Of a stretch of DNA of 48,325 nucleotides, positions 25,631-34,082 are shown piece by piece. A model generated the notes under the pieces. The model searched no databases, had not been told where the DNA came from, and saw only the letters and a program-made list of their open reading frames with translations. This DNA is from CAYNLG01 sp964397995 (lineage in GTDB: Bacteria; Planctomycetota; Phycisphaerae; FEN-1346): positions 1-48,325 of the forward strand of contig CAYNLG010000021.1 in assembly GCA_964397995.1 (NCBI GenBank), read 5' to 3'. The first letter of the stretch is position 1. Every line of letters starts with the position of its first letter. A program made the position numbers and the translations under genes.

Positions 25631-27446
25631 CGCCCATCAGGAAGAGGATGACGAAGGCCACCGAGGCCGTTACGCCAATCCAGTCCCACTTGTAGTCCCA
25701 GAGCTTGGCCTCGCCGCGGGCCAGGAGCCACGGCAGCCGCAACAGGTCGGGCAGCAGCAGGCGCTTCGATACATCGTGGTCCTTAGCGTCAACCGTCGGG
25801 GCTTCCTCGTCCAGCCGATCCAGATCGTCGGCGTGGTAACCCGCCTGGCTGAGGCTCTGCTCTTCCCCAAGCGGGGTGTCGAGCCGGGCGTAAAACTCGT
25901 CGACGGCCTTCTGGTTGTGCTGCCGCGTCAGCAGCGACACGCCGAAGATCGTCGCCAGGCCCGGGATCAGGTACATTGGGTTCTTGATCTGCACGGGCAG
26001 GTGAGCGCCCTCGCCCACGGGGATGGTGACTTCATGGCCGATGGCGGCATAGACGTCGACGAGCCAGCGTGCGGCGTGCTCCATGCCCCATGGGAGCGAC
26101 TCAAGCCCGTTGACAAGGTCCCAACGGTTTGCGATAAGGAAAATGGGAAACATGACGACGACGGAAGCGATAGCGCCGAAGGCCGTGGTGCGCCGCCACA
26201 TCAGCGCGACGAGGATGGCCACGCCCGTCAGGCCGTTGAAGGGCTCCATGTACGTGGCGAAGTCGACGAGGCTCTTGACGCCCGTCGCGACCCACCAGCC
26301 AGCCAGGACGCCGACGACGGCGAAGATGCGGGCGACCAGCAGGTAGTGCTTCGGGGTGGCCTTCTTGACGATGTAGTCGCGGTAGACGTTGTTCACCATC
26401 ATGCCGGAGAAGTTGATCATCATCCCGTCGAGCGACGACATGACGGCCGCCAGCATCGACGCGACCATCAGGCCCCTGAGGATGACCGGCAGGAGGTTCC
26501 CGGCCGCCAGAGGAAAGACGCGATCCGGATGGGCGATGAGATACTCGTTGCCGGTGTAGAGGGTAATGGCAAAGAGGCCCGCGAAACCCCAGCCGACCGT
26601 ACAGAACCGCTTGCAGACGAGGCCGAAGATCTGGCTCCGCGCGGCAAATTCGTTGCGGGCGGCCGAGGCCCCGCCCCCCGTGGAAACCGGGGCCGAGAAG
26701 AGGATGCCCATCATGAACCACAGAATCCACCAGAAACCGAACCCCTTGTCGCCCTCGGCGGCAATGAGGCTGGTGAGTTCGTCGGAGATGGCGAGGTCCA
26801 GGGCCTGGACGCCGCCTGCTTGGCCGATGGCAAAGGGAATCATCAGGAACGAAAGGACAATGATCAGCAGGCCCTGGAACACGTCCGTCGCATAAGCTGC
26901 GATGACCCCGCCCATTAGGGAGTAGACGATCGTGGGCAGCGCGATCACGGCGACGGCCGCAAAGCCCTTCAGGGCCCCCCCGGTCATCACCTCCACGACG
27001 ATGGCCGCCGACTTGATGCCAAACCCGATGGAAATGGGCGTGCCGATGATGGCAACGATCTTGAAGACGATCTCCATGATCGGCCCGAACCGGTGGCGCA
27101 CCAAGTCCACCAGTGTGACGATGCGCAACCGCCGCAGCACCGGCGGATACATCCAGAAGAAGGGCGTGATGAGAATCCACGTGAGGCTGAGCCACATGCC
27201 CGAGAGGCCGCCTTTATAGGTGGCGGCGGCGACGGCCATGGGATGGTTGGCGTTGGTCCCCCCGGCGAAGGTGGTCGCCATCATCATCAGCTTGCCCATC
27301 TTGCGCTTGCCGAGCAGGAACCCGCCGCAGTCCTTGATCTTGAACATCGCCCAGACGGCGATGCCGAACATGGCCATGCCGTACAGGACGACGACAAGCC
27401 AGTCGAGCCCCGTAATGTTGATCAGTTCCTGGGTGGCTTCAGACAT
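25605..27446 (-). CDS. sodium:solute symporter (SSS family)
   Basis: 613 residues with about 14 hydrophobic segments. GLDWLVVVLYGMAMFGIAVW, then the FLLGKRKMG loop, TTFAGGTNANHPMAVAAATY and the YSLMGGVIAAYATDVFQGLL segment are characteristic of sugar or organic-solute SSS transporters that use a sodium gradient. A cytoplasmic insert follows helix 11 (RQHNQKAVDEFYARLDTPLG). A final helix ends in GVNWIGSFF. AAGGGGAGT precedes the ATG. Upstream by 131 bases, on the same strand, is the secreted hydrolase, so uptake of a sugar released outside is likely (inference). The nqr operon in this window could supply the sodium gradient. Confidence 0.9.
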   Translation of the reverse strand: MSEATQELINITGLDWLVVVLYGMAMFGIAVWAMFKIKDCGGFLLGKRKMGKLMMMATTFAGGTNANHPMAVAAATYKGGLSGMWLSLTWILITPFFWMYPPVLRRLRIVTLVDLVRHRFGPIMEIVFKIVAIIGTPISIGFGIKSAAIVVEVMTGGALKGFAAVAVIALPTIVYSLMGGVIAAYATDVFQGLLIIVLSFLMIPFAIGQAGGVQALDLAISDELTSLIAAEGDKGFGFWWILWFMMGILFSAPVSTGGGASAARNEFAARSQIFGLVCKRFCTVGWGFAGLFAITLYTGNEYLIAHPDRVFPLAAGNLLPVILRGLMVASMLAAVMSSLDGMMINFSGMMVNNVYRDYIVKKATPKHYLLVARIFAVVGVLAGWWVATGVKSLVDFATYMEPFNGLTGVAILVALMWRRTTAFGAIASVVVMFPIFLIANRWDLVNGLESLPWGMEHAARWLVDVYAAIGHEVTIPVGEGAHLPVQIKNPMYLIPGLATIFGVSLLTRQHNQKAVDEFYARLDTPLGEEQSLSQAGYHADDLDRLDEEAPTVDAKDHDVSKRLLLPDLLRLPWLLARGEAKLWDYKWDWIGVTASVAFVILFLMGVNWIGSFF

Positions 27447-27577
27447 CAGGCACTCCCCTTACCGAGACCCCGCGGAGAAGCCCGCGCCAAGCCGGGCACG
27501 CCGGTCAGTCAGCCTCTATAGCGTCAGTCGGGCGGACGGGCAAGCGTTTCCACTCCCCGGTTGCGGCAAGGCGATCC

Positions 27578-29176
27578 TCACGGCTTCAGCAGGCGAAGTG
27601 CGCGTTCGACGGGCGCGGCCGTCTTGACGAGGGGTTCGACGCCGCTCCCGAACTGGTACGCGACCACCCTCACCGGAATCGGGAACGCGGCCCGCTTCGG
27701 CACCTCGCGGATGACCAGCTTGCCGTCGACGACCTCGGCCGGGCCGACGGCCACGTAGTAGCTCACGGGCAGGCCACTGTCACTCGTCGCCTTGAGAGCG
27801 ACGGGGCCCGCGTCGGCCTTGACGTCCGCCACCTCCGGAAAAGTGATTGTCTGCGCCTCCCCTTTGCCGAGGCCGCTGAAGCCCCGCGGCATCATGCCGA
27901 CCTGCTCGGTGGTGCGGTATTCATCATCACCCTCACTAAAGGCGAGGAATGTCACCCGTTGCCGGCCGAAGGCGGAGTCAAGGTTGTCGTACTGCATGCG
28001 CAGGCGGTGGTCGCCGACGGCGACGACCGGACCGCTGCAACTCCGGACGCGGATCGGCGCCCCTGAGTGCCCCACCGGATCCCCCGCGCTCGCCCACTTC
28101 GGGCCGTGCCCGTTGAACTGGCCGGGAACCTGGTCGCGGTAGACGGGATGTGTCTCGAAGGTCTGGCCGTCGCCGACCCACTTCAGGTTCGTGAAGAAGA
28201 ACCGCGCCCCGGCGTCGACCCAGTGCGGATCGTCCCACTTGATGAACTGGTCCTTCTTGCCGAAGCCGCCCGCGTGGTAGGCAACCGTCGCCTCGGCGAG
28301 TTCCCGGTCGACGTGCCAGGCGGCTTGCGACTTCTCGTCCTGGTACTCGCCGTAGGCCGCGACGCCGCCTCCCTCGTCGGCCTTCCGCGGGTCGAGGGCG
28401 GTCAACCAGCCGCTCGAAGGGTCAACCTTGACGCACACGACCGGCTCAGCACCGTCGACGGGCCAGTCGGGGATGCGCGCACGGGCGGCCTTCCTCACGT
28501 AGAGGGCAAGATAGGCGGCATTACGGTCCGACCAGGCGAAGTGGCCCGCGCCGGGTTCGACCACAACGCTGCCCAAGTTCGCCGGGTCAGCGGCGCGGTA
28601 GCCGGCCATGGCGCCCATGGCGCCCTCCCACTGCTCGCGGCCCTCTTCGTTGCGCATCGTACCGCCGAACTCGTCGAACTGGCCCACCATCATGAGGACC
28701 GGGACGCCCGGCGGTACGGGCGTGCCACCTCCGGGTGCCCCGCCGCGATACTGGACCAGGGCGAAGCAGCGGTCGGCGTGCTCAACGGCCCGCTCCTTGG
28801 CCTGAGGCCCCCCGGCGGAGTGGCCGACGAAGGCCAGCGGTGCGCGTGGCAGTTCGCGGTAACCGGAGGTGTCGGCAAAGGTTTTAAGCAGCGCCGGCAG
28901 GTCTGTTTGCCGCAGGCCGCACGTCGTGAAGAGCAGCGCGAGGCCCTCCTCGGCGCAGGCCGCGCGGATGACGGGGTCCTTGACGAACTCGCGTTCCATG
29001 AGCGTCATGCCGCTCGCGATGACGCCGCGCACCGCGTCGGCCTCCGGCGGAATCCAGAGGAATGCGGTGTGCTCGCCTCTTTCGGTGGGTACGGGCGCGG
29101 CATACTGGAAGGTGGCAGCCGAGGTGGTGGTGGGCACAAGGGCGAGCAGAACGAGTGTGCGGAAGGCAGTGTACAT
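27578..29176 (-). CDS. secreted alpha/beta hydrolase
   Basis: 532 residues from the ATG at 29176, which has GGAGGAAA upstream and is followed at once by a signal peptide (MYTAFRTLVLLALVPTTTSA). The nucleophile elbow is GHSAGG with S120. The likely acid is D168 (MMVGQFDEF) and the His is H212 (VEPGAGHFAW), so the triad is complete within the first 215 residues. The remaining 300 residues form a beta-rich C-terminal half with no family I can name (PVSYYVAVGPAEVVDGKLVI near the end). It probably cleaves esters on carbohydrates outside the inner membrane. It precedes the symporter gene. Confidence 0.78.
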   Translation of the reverse strand: MYTAFRTLVLLALVPTTTSAATFQYAAPVPTERGEHTAFLWIPPEADAVRGVIASGMTLMEREFVKDPVIRAACAEEGLALLFTTCGLRQTDLPALLKTFADTSGYRELPRAPLAFVGHSAGGPQAKERAVEHADRCFALVQYRGGAPGGGTPVPPGVPVLMMVGQFDEFGGTMRNEEGREQWEGAMGAMAGYRAADPANLGSVVVEPGAGHFAWSDRNAAYLALYVRKAARARIPDWPVDGAEPVVCVKVDPSSGWLTALDPRKADEGGGVAAYGEYQDEKSQAAWHVDRELAEATVAYHAGGFGKKDQFIKWDDPHWVDAGARFFFTNLKWVGDGQTFETHPVYRDQVPGQFNGHGPKWASAGDPVGHSGAPIRVRSCSGPVVAVGDHRLRMQYDNLDSAFGRQRVTFLAFSEGDDEYRTTEQVGMMPRGFSGLGKGEAQTITFPEVADVKADAGPVALKATSDSGLPVSYYVAVGPAEVVDGKLVIREVPKRAAFPIPVRVVAYQFGSGVEPLVKTAAPVERALRLLKP

Positions 29177-29264
29177 GGCGTTTCCTCCGGTCGGATGCAG
29201 CCTTTTAGGACGGCCGCATCCTAGCCGGGTAGACCGCACCTGGAAACGGTTTCTTCGGGCGGAA

Positions 29265-29420
29265 TCATCTGGCCACGAGAAGGCGCCCACTAGCGAAGCG
29301 GACGGTCCGGTTCCCGATACGCAAGCCGATGCCCGATCCCTCGCCGTCCCGGACCACCGCCGGGGCATCGCCGGTCTGCACGGTCAGGACCGTCAGGTAG
29401 AGCCACTCGGCCGTCTCGAC
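29265..29420 (-). pseudogene. C-terminal fragment of a heparinase-like protein
   Basis: The last 51 codons read EWLYLTVLTVQTGDAP and then GLRIGNRTVRFASGRLLVAR. This resembles the C-terminus of the 823-residue protein at 18548-21019 (VTVGDRTVRFTGETLRLE). Upstream the frame runs antisense into the broken aldo/keto reductase gene, so only the tail remains. Confidence 0.55.
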
Positions 29421-30067
29421 CTGCTCGGGCGCTGGCTCCGCGACCGCGGCCTCGCGCGGCTGGGCATCGATGTGATCGACGTCTATTATGCTCATTATAA
29501 TGACCCCTCTACACCCCTCGAAGAGACGCTGGAGGCCTTTGATCACGTCGTCAAGGCCGGAAACGTGCGTTTCCCGGGGGCGAGCAACCACGGGGCCGAC
29601 CGCCTGGACGGGGCCCTCCGGACGGCCGAGGCCGGCGGCTGGACGCCCTGCCAGGTGGTCCAGGAGCGGCACTCGTACCTGCGGCCGATGGCGGACTGGG
29701 ACTGGAAGCTGTGGCCGGCGGCGCCGGACCGGTTCCTGGAGCGCTGCAAGGCCCGGGGCCTGGGCATCACGGCGTACTCGCCGCTTTTGGCCGGGGCCAC
29801 CACGCGCGACGACAAACCCTTGTCGGACGCGTACTTATGGCCGACGGCGGAGGCCCAGCGGGCGGCCCTGGCGGAGGTTGTCGCGGAGACCGGGGCCACG
29901 GCCAACCAGGTGGGGCTCGCGACCCTGATGCGGAGCGACCCGCGGGTGATTCCGTCTTCTCGGCCAGCCGCATGGAGCCGCTGGAGGAGGACCTGGGGGC
30001 CCTGGAGGTGGCCCTGAGCGACGCGCAGATGGCGTGGCTGAACGCGCCGCTCGAAGGCGGGGCGTAG
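29421..30067 (+). pseudogene. aldo/keto reductase, 5-prime truncated and frameshifted
   Basis: The frame from about 29421 encodes the middle and end of an aldo/keto reductase: RLGIDVIDVYYAHYNDPSTP, KAGNVRFPGASNHG, LGITAYSPLLAG and ANQVGLATLMRSDPRVIP. At about 29954 the match moves to another frame (VFSASRMEPLEEDLGALEVA), ending at TAG 30065-30067; one lost G in CCGGTC would explain this. The first 100 or so residues, including the NADP-binding start and the catalytic Tyr, are missing and replaced by the reversed heparinase tail. Confidence 0.75.
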
Positions 30068-30905
30068 CGCCGGACGCCTGGCGATGCGTCGGACCCGGAA
30101 TCGGCGCATTTCCGGGCGCGCGGAATGTTTACTGGAGGATCGTTTTGTATACTCTGGCGCGGTCGCAAACGCCCGCGTTTTGACTCTGTTTTTGCCGTTT
30201 CGTGCCTTTTTTTGTGCGGTTTCTTGTCGTGTTTTTGCTGGCCTTTGCCTTTTGTTTGCCCCCTTTTGGCCTTTTTTTCTGTCGTTTTTGTCTTCTTTCT
30301 CTCTCGGCGGTCCGCCCCCCCCTGCCCCGCGGGCCCCACCCGGCGGCCGCGCCGGCGCGGGGCCGAAGGCGCCGACTGCAGATTTTTTACTGCGGCATAC
30401 GTGGATGGATTTGAGGCGGGCGCGGCGGGAAGATGGGGAGGCTGGGCAGGTTGGGAAGATTGTGGCCGGACGGCGCGCGGTCTTTTTTCCGGCGTCGGGG
30501 ATTTCCGGCGTCGGGGGCGCACCGGATGGCGCCGTTGGCGCGGCCCCGGGGCCGCGAGGCGGGCCGGCCTCGGGCGCGCGGTGTCCAGAAAAACTGGAAA
30601 AGGTCAGGGTCTCTCGGCGACACTCTGTCATCGCGATGGCCTTTCTCGGGCAGGACAGGTTCTCTTGCAAGTCCCTATTCTGCAACGCGTTAGGCCATCG
30701 CGCGCCGCTCGTGTCTCCAGGAGCGGCGCGACCTATCCGGGACAGGGGGCGGGCGAATGGTTTGCCTTTTCCCACGGAATGTGCTATACTACAGAAGGAT
30801 GGTGGGTGTATTATGTGGTGTGGGTGGTGTGGAAGGCGCGCTCCCCGGGGTGTCGCCACGGCCCCTGGCGGCGTGGCCTTCGCGAAGAGGGAGGAGGGCA
30901 TTTCG
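30068..30905 (+). other. 838-base non-coding leader region with pyrimidine tract
   Basis: I see no convincing gene. Contents: a TATACT at 30148-30153; a strongly pyrimidine-rich stretch at about 30178-30306 with many T runs on the plus strand; a 14-base direct repeat (TTCCGGCGTCGGGG at 30487-30500 and 30503-30516); and an 11-base inverted repeat (CGCGATGGCCT at 30632-30642, complement at 30692-30702) around a 49-base loop. The minus strand of the pyrimidine tract gives a Lys-rich open frame that looks like composition only. The region ends in the promoter and ribosome-binding site of the PEP-CTERM gene. Confidence 0.5.
30762..30790 (+). promoter_or_regulatory. promoter of the PEP-CTERM gene
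   Basis: TTGCCT (30762-30767), 17 bases, TATACT (30785-30790) preceded by TGC (extended -10). The start codon is 115 bases downstream, leaving a GC-rich untranslated leader of about 110 bases. Confidence 0.65.
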
Positions 30906-31637
30906 GTGGCAAAATCAGGTAAAGGGTTTGAAAGAAGGCAGAAAAGATTTAGAGATAGTCAAAGAGTGGAATCTTTTGCAAAAGTAGGAAAAACTGCTGC
31001 TGCAATTGGAACTGCTGCTACAATTGGTGGTGCTGTTGCTCAAGAAGCAAGTGCTTCCCTTGTTTATTCTTTTCGTGATTTAATGGACACATATAGTAGA
31101 CAACCTGTTAAAAATCATGATAGTTCTTATGAAATTATAGGACCAGTAACACTATATGGACATGAGATTACTCATCAAAATTTTGAATTAGGGGGATTTA
31201 CTGAGGTGCCTGGTGGGGTAATTGTTACTGCTTATTTGGTTAATAATCGATTTCCGGGATATCCTGAAGCTTGGAGGGGTGAATATGATGTTGCTGGAAT
31301 TGGATTGGGAAATAGACCTGATTTATGGATGGGTGTTCAGAAAAATGCAATGTTTAATGGAAAACCTTATATTGGAGATTTAACAGACGGGGAATTAGTA
31401 ATTGCACCTGAAAATAAGGTTTGGCTTGATATGGAAGTTGATGGTGTTTTAAATAATTATTCTGCAATGCCAATGGCAACGGGGAGTGGAACTGTTAGAA
31501 TTGATGTTCCTATAAATTTAGTTCCAGAACCTGTTTCTGGGGGATTGTTAGGAGCAGGTATTGTTGCGGTTGCGGTTGCAAAAAAAGGAAAAACCATTTT
31601 GCGTGGCTTGCTCGAAAGACTAACCGGCCGGACGTGA
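30906..31637 (+). CDS. PEP-CTERM sorted surface protein with AT-rich coding sequence
   Basis: 243 residues from a GTG at 30906, preceded by GGGAGGAGGG. The basic N-region (RRQKRF) leads into a weak hydrophobic segment (TAAAIGTAATIGGAVAQEAS) that may be a long signal peptide. The C-terminus has the exosortase sorting signal: VPEP, then a hydrophobic helix (GGLLGAGIVAVAVA), then KKGK. The middle (GPVTLYGHEITHQNFELGGF, VYLNN-like strands) is beta-rich with no family recognised. The composition is striking: I counted 24 G+C in 30961-31020 (40 percent), and Arg is mostly AGA/AGG, whereas neighbours are near 70 percent. The shift starts at the start codon and ends about 30 bases before the stop. 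An in-frame ATG at 30813 exists but lies in GC-rich leader. Confidence 0.75.
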   Translation: MAKSGKGFERRQKRFRDSQRVESFAKVGKTAAAIGTAATIGGAVAQEASASLVYSFRDLMDTYSRQPVKNHDSSYEIIGPVTLYGHEITHQNFELGGFTEVPGGVIVTAYLVNNRFPGYPEAWRGEYDVAGIGLGNRPDLWMGVQKNAMFNGKPYIGDLTDGELVIAPENKVWLDMEVDGVLNNYSAMPMATGSGTVRIDVPINLVPEPVSGGLLGAGIVAVAVAKKGKTILRGLLERLTGRT

Positions 31638-32051
31638 CTCGCCCGCGTGTCGCGCATGGGCGGTCGGCCCGGGACGCTGCCACGCGACGCCTCGCCCACC
31701 CGTCGGGTCAATCGACTGGCCGCGACGATGGGCTCGCGATGTCGGGCCGCCGCATAGAGGTCTTCCGCACATCAGCCTCCGGTTCCACGGCAGTGGCCGA
31801 ATCAGCACGCGCACGAAGCGCCCCCTCTTGCCCCCACAACGCATCCCCCCCCCGCCGCGCGACCCGAGCGCTTCGCGTCAGATGACGGGGCGCCTCATGC
31901 CGCCAAGACGACAAGGCGGCTGACGGCACGAAGGAAAACGTCAGACGAGAGCCCTGGCGGCGTCAAAGGCCGCCGCGGTCCAGGACCCGGCTGCGCCGGG
32001 TAAGAAAGAGCCAAGACGGCCAGCGGCGGAAAACGGCCAACGGCGAAGAAG

Positions 32052-32082
32052 ACTCACGGGCAGGATGCCCGTGCTACGGAAA
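32052..32082 (+). repeat. dispersed 31-base palindromic repeat, copy 1
   Basis: The sequence is the exact reverse complement of 45736-45766. Its core is a hairpin, CACGGGCA-GGA-TGCCCGTG (32055-32073), with an 8-base stem and 3-base loop. The flanks ACT and CTACGGAAA are also conserved. Confidence 0.7.
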
Positions 32083-32139
32083 ACGGCCAGCGGCGGAAAC
32101 GGCAGCGACTCCGTCGCCACGGCCGGGCGGCCGATTTCG

Positions 32140-32168
32140 TTGACAGGTCCCCCGCCCCGGCCTAGACT
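32140..32168 (+). promoter_or_regulatory. promoter of hisF
   Basis: TTGACA (32140-32145), 17 bases, TAGACT (32163-32168), 50 bases before the ATG. AAGGAG lies just before the start. Confidence 0.7.
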
Positions 32169-32218
32169 CTGGCGGCCGGGCGCGGGGCGCCCCCGGTCAC
32201 GCACAGAAGGAGACTCGC

Positions 32219-32989
32219 ATGGATGTGTGTCGCGTTATTCCCTGCCTTGATACCAAAGACGGGCGGCTCGTCAAGGGCGTGCACTTCGTCGAGCTCAAGG
32301 AGCTGGGCGACCCGGCGGAGGCGGGGGCCGCCTACGCCGAGGCCGGGGCCGACGAGCTGGTCGTTCTGGACATCACGGCCACCCTCGAAGGGCGGCCGAC
32401 GCTTCTCGAGACGGTGCGCCGGACGCTCGAGCGCATCGACGTCCCGCTGGCGGTGGGGGGCGGCATCCGGACCGTCGAGGACTTCGAGCAGCTCCTCGGC
32501 CTGGGCGTCGCCAAGTGCTCGGTCAACAGCGCGGCCGTCGCGCGGCCGTCGCTGGTGAAGGAGGCGGCCGACCGGTTCGGGAGCGCCTCGGTCGTGGTGG
32601 CGATCGACACCCGGACCCACGCGGCCATGCCGAGCGGGTTCGAGGTGGTGGTCTCGGGCGGGACGACGCCCGTGGGCCTGGACGCGGTCGAGTGGGCCCG
32701 GAAGGTCGCGGACCTCGGGGCCGGCGAGCTGCTGCCGACGAGCATGGACGCCGACGGGACCCGGGACGGGTACGACCTGCCGATGACGCGGGCGATCGCG
32801 GACGCGGTGGACGTGCCGATTATCGCCTCGGGCGGGGCCGGGACGCTGGACCACCTGGTGGAGGCGGTGAAGGAGGGGCACGCGTCGGCGGTGCTGGTGG
32901 CGTCGATCGCGCATTACGGGACGTACAGCGTGCGGGAGATGAAGGCGCACCTGCGCGCGGCCGGCATCCCGGTGGCGCTCGAGGGGTAG
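32219..32989 (+). CDS. hisF: imidazole glycerol phosphate synthase cyclase subunit HisF
   Basis: 256 residues, a TIM-barrel enzyme that closes the imidazole ring in histidine synthesis with ammonia from HisH. The catalytic acids are D11 (PCLDTKDGRLVKG) and D130 (VVAIDTRT). Phosphate-binding loops AVGGGIRTVEDF and IIASGGAGTLDH are present. No other his gene is in the window, so it stands alone here. It is convergent with murQ, whose stop is 22 bases away. Confidence 0.95.
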   Translation: MDVCRVIPCLDTKDGRLVKGVHFVELKELGDPAEAGAAYAEAGADELVVLDITATLEGRPTLLETVRRTLERIDVPLAVGGGIRTVEDFEQLLGLGVAKCSVNSAAVARPSLVKEAADRFGSASVVVAIDTRTHAAMPSGFEVVVSGGTTPVGLDAVEWARKVADLGAGELLPTSMDADGTRDGYDLPMTRAIADAVDVPIIASGGAGTLDHLVEAVKEGHASAVLVASIAHYGTYSVREMKAHLRAAGIPVALEG

Positions 32990-33011
32990 CCGGTGGGCCG
33001 GCGGTCGGGGG

Positions 33012-33908
33012 TCAGTCGGCTTCGATGGCCTTTCGCAGGACGCCGCCGTGGGCCTGGAGGAGGCGGGCGGCTTCGTCGGCCTCGAGGTCCCTCAGGTGCA
33101 TGACGAGGGCGACCTTGGCGGATCCGCCGGCGGCCTGGAGGAGCGCGGCGGCGCGGTCGCGGCCGACGCCGGCGATGTCCATGACGATGCGCCGGGCGCG
33201 GTCGCGGAGTCGGTCGCAGACGGGCTGGAGGTCGACCATCAGGTTGCCGTGGACGCGGCCGGTCTTGACGAGGGCGGCGGTGGAGAGGCAGTTCAGGACG
33301 AGCTTCAGGGCGCTGGCGCCCTTGAGGCGGCTGGCGCCGGCGAGGACTTCCGGCCCGACGTCCGGGCAGATGACGACGTCGGCGGCGGCGGCCTCGGCGG
33401 CGCGCGGGGCGCAGGTGACGAAGACCGTGGCGGCACCCATCTCCCTGGCCCGTTGCAGGGCTCCGGCGACGTAGGGCGGGAGGCCCTCGGCAGCGACGCA
33501 GCAGACGACGTCGCGCCGGGAGGGGCGTTTGCGGCTGACGGCTTCGCGACCCTCGTCGTGGTTGTCCTCGGCCCCCTCCACGTCGTGCCGCATGGCCGAC
33601 GGCCCGCCCGCGAGCACCACCTGGACGGCGGTGGGCGGGCAGCCAAAGTCGGTGCGAAGGTCGGCGGCATCGAGGAGGGCGACGCGGCCGCTGGTGCCGG
33701 CGCCGACGTAGAGGAGGCGGCCGCCGACGAGCCAGGCGTGGGCCACCCGGTGGACGGCCTCGGCGAGGCGGTCGCGGCAGGCGGCGACGGCGGGGGCGAC
33801 CTTGGCGGCCTCGGCGGTGAGGGCGTCGACGACCTCGATGGCGGGGCGGCGGTCGATGTCGCGGGTGGCGGGGTGGGGTTTCTCGGGGGTGAGGCGGGCT
33901 GGGTCCAT
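33012..33908 (-). CDS. murQ: N-acetylmuramic acid 6-phosphate etherase
   Basis: 298 residues. SIS-fold enzyme that removes lactate from MurNAc-6-phosphate during peptidoglycan recycling. GRLLYVGAGTSGRVALLDAA is the sugar-phosphate site; the following TDFGCPP and EGAEDNHDEG contain the conserved acidic residues. LKGASALKLVLNCLST and the C-terminal helical cap (AAALLQAAGGSAKVALVMHL) are typical. Its presence implies a cell wall or scavenging of muropeptides. It is divergent from the nqr operon. Confidence 0.93.
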   Translation of the reverse strand: MDPARLTPEKPHPATRDIDRRPAIEVVDALTAEAAKVAPAVAACRDRLAEAVHRVAHAWLVGGRLLYVGAGTSGRVALLDAADLRTDFGCPPTAVQVVLAGGPSAMRHDVEGAEDNHDEGREAVSRKRPSRRDVVCCVAAEGLPPYVAGALQRAREMGAATVFVTCAPRAAEAAAADVVICPDVGPEVLAGASRLKGASALKLVLNCLSTAALVKTGRVHGNLMVDLQPVCDRLRDRARRIVMDIAGVGRDRAAALLQAAGGSAKVALVMHLRDLEADEAARLLQAHGGVLRKAIEAD

Positions 33909-34000
33909 CGGGTTCCTCGGGGCGCGGGGGGTTCACCGTTGGTACGCGGGGCGCGGGGCGGTGCGCAGGGCCTTTCGCGCGGGCCAACCCGGCACGGCGC

Positions 34001-34029
34001 TTGAAGCCGCCGGGCGGCGCGCGTATCCT
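34001..34029 (+). promoter_or_regulatory. promoter of the nqr operon
   Basis: TTGAAG (34001-34006), 17 bases containing the inverted repeat CCGCCGGGCGGC, then TATCCT (34024-34029). The GTG start of nqrB is 54 bases from the -10. Confidence 0.6.
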
Positions 34030-34082
34030 TAGGGCTACGCCGCGCCATGGGCCCGGCCCGTGGCCGCCACGAAAGGACCGCC

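Larger units (their letters stand above)
31638..32218 (+). other. intergenic region with repeated elements
   Basis: No gene was found. Between about 32011 and 32110 the motif AAACGGCCAGCGGCGGAAA and close variants occur three times, flanking the 31-base dispersed repeat at 32052-32082. The hisF promoter lies at the right end. The left part (31638-31940) is GC-rich without visible structure. Confidence 0.5.

Noticed and set aside
30178..30306. The T-rich tract as a CRISPR leader or array
   Set aside because: There are no regularly spaced repeats and no cas genes in the window.
29767..30522. A Lys-rich minus-strand frame (KKTKTTEKKAKRGQTKGKGQ)
   Set aside because: The lysines come from the complement of the pyrimidine tract, so this is composition rather than a protein signal.
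29543..30901. A 452-codon minus-strand frame across the leader region
   Set aside because: It is Arg/Pro/Ala-rich, is antisense to the broken aldo/keto reductase for half its length, and contains no recognisable domain.
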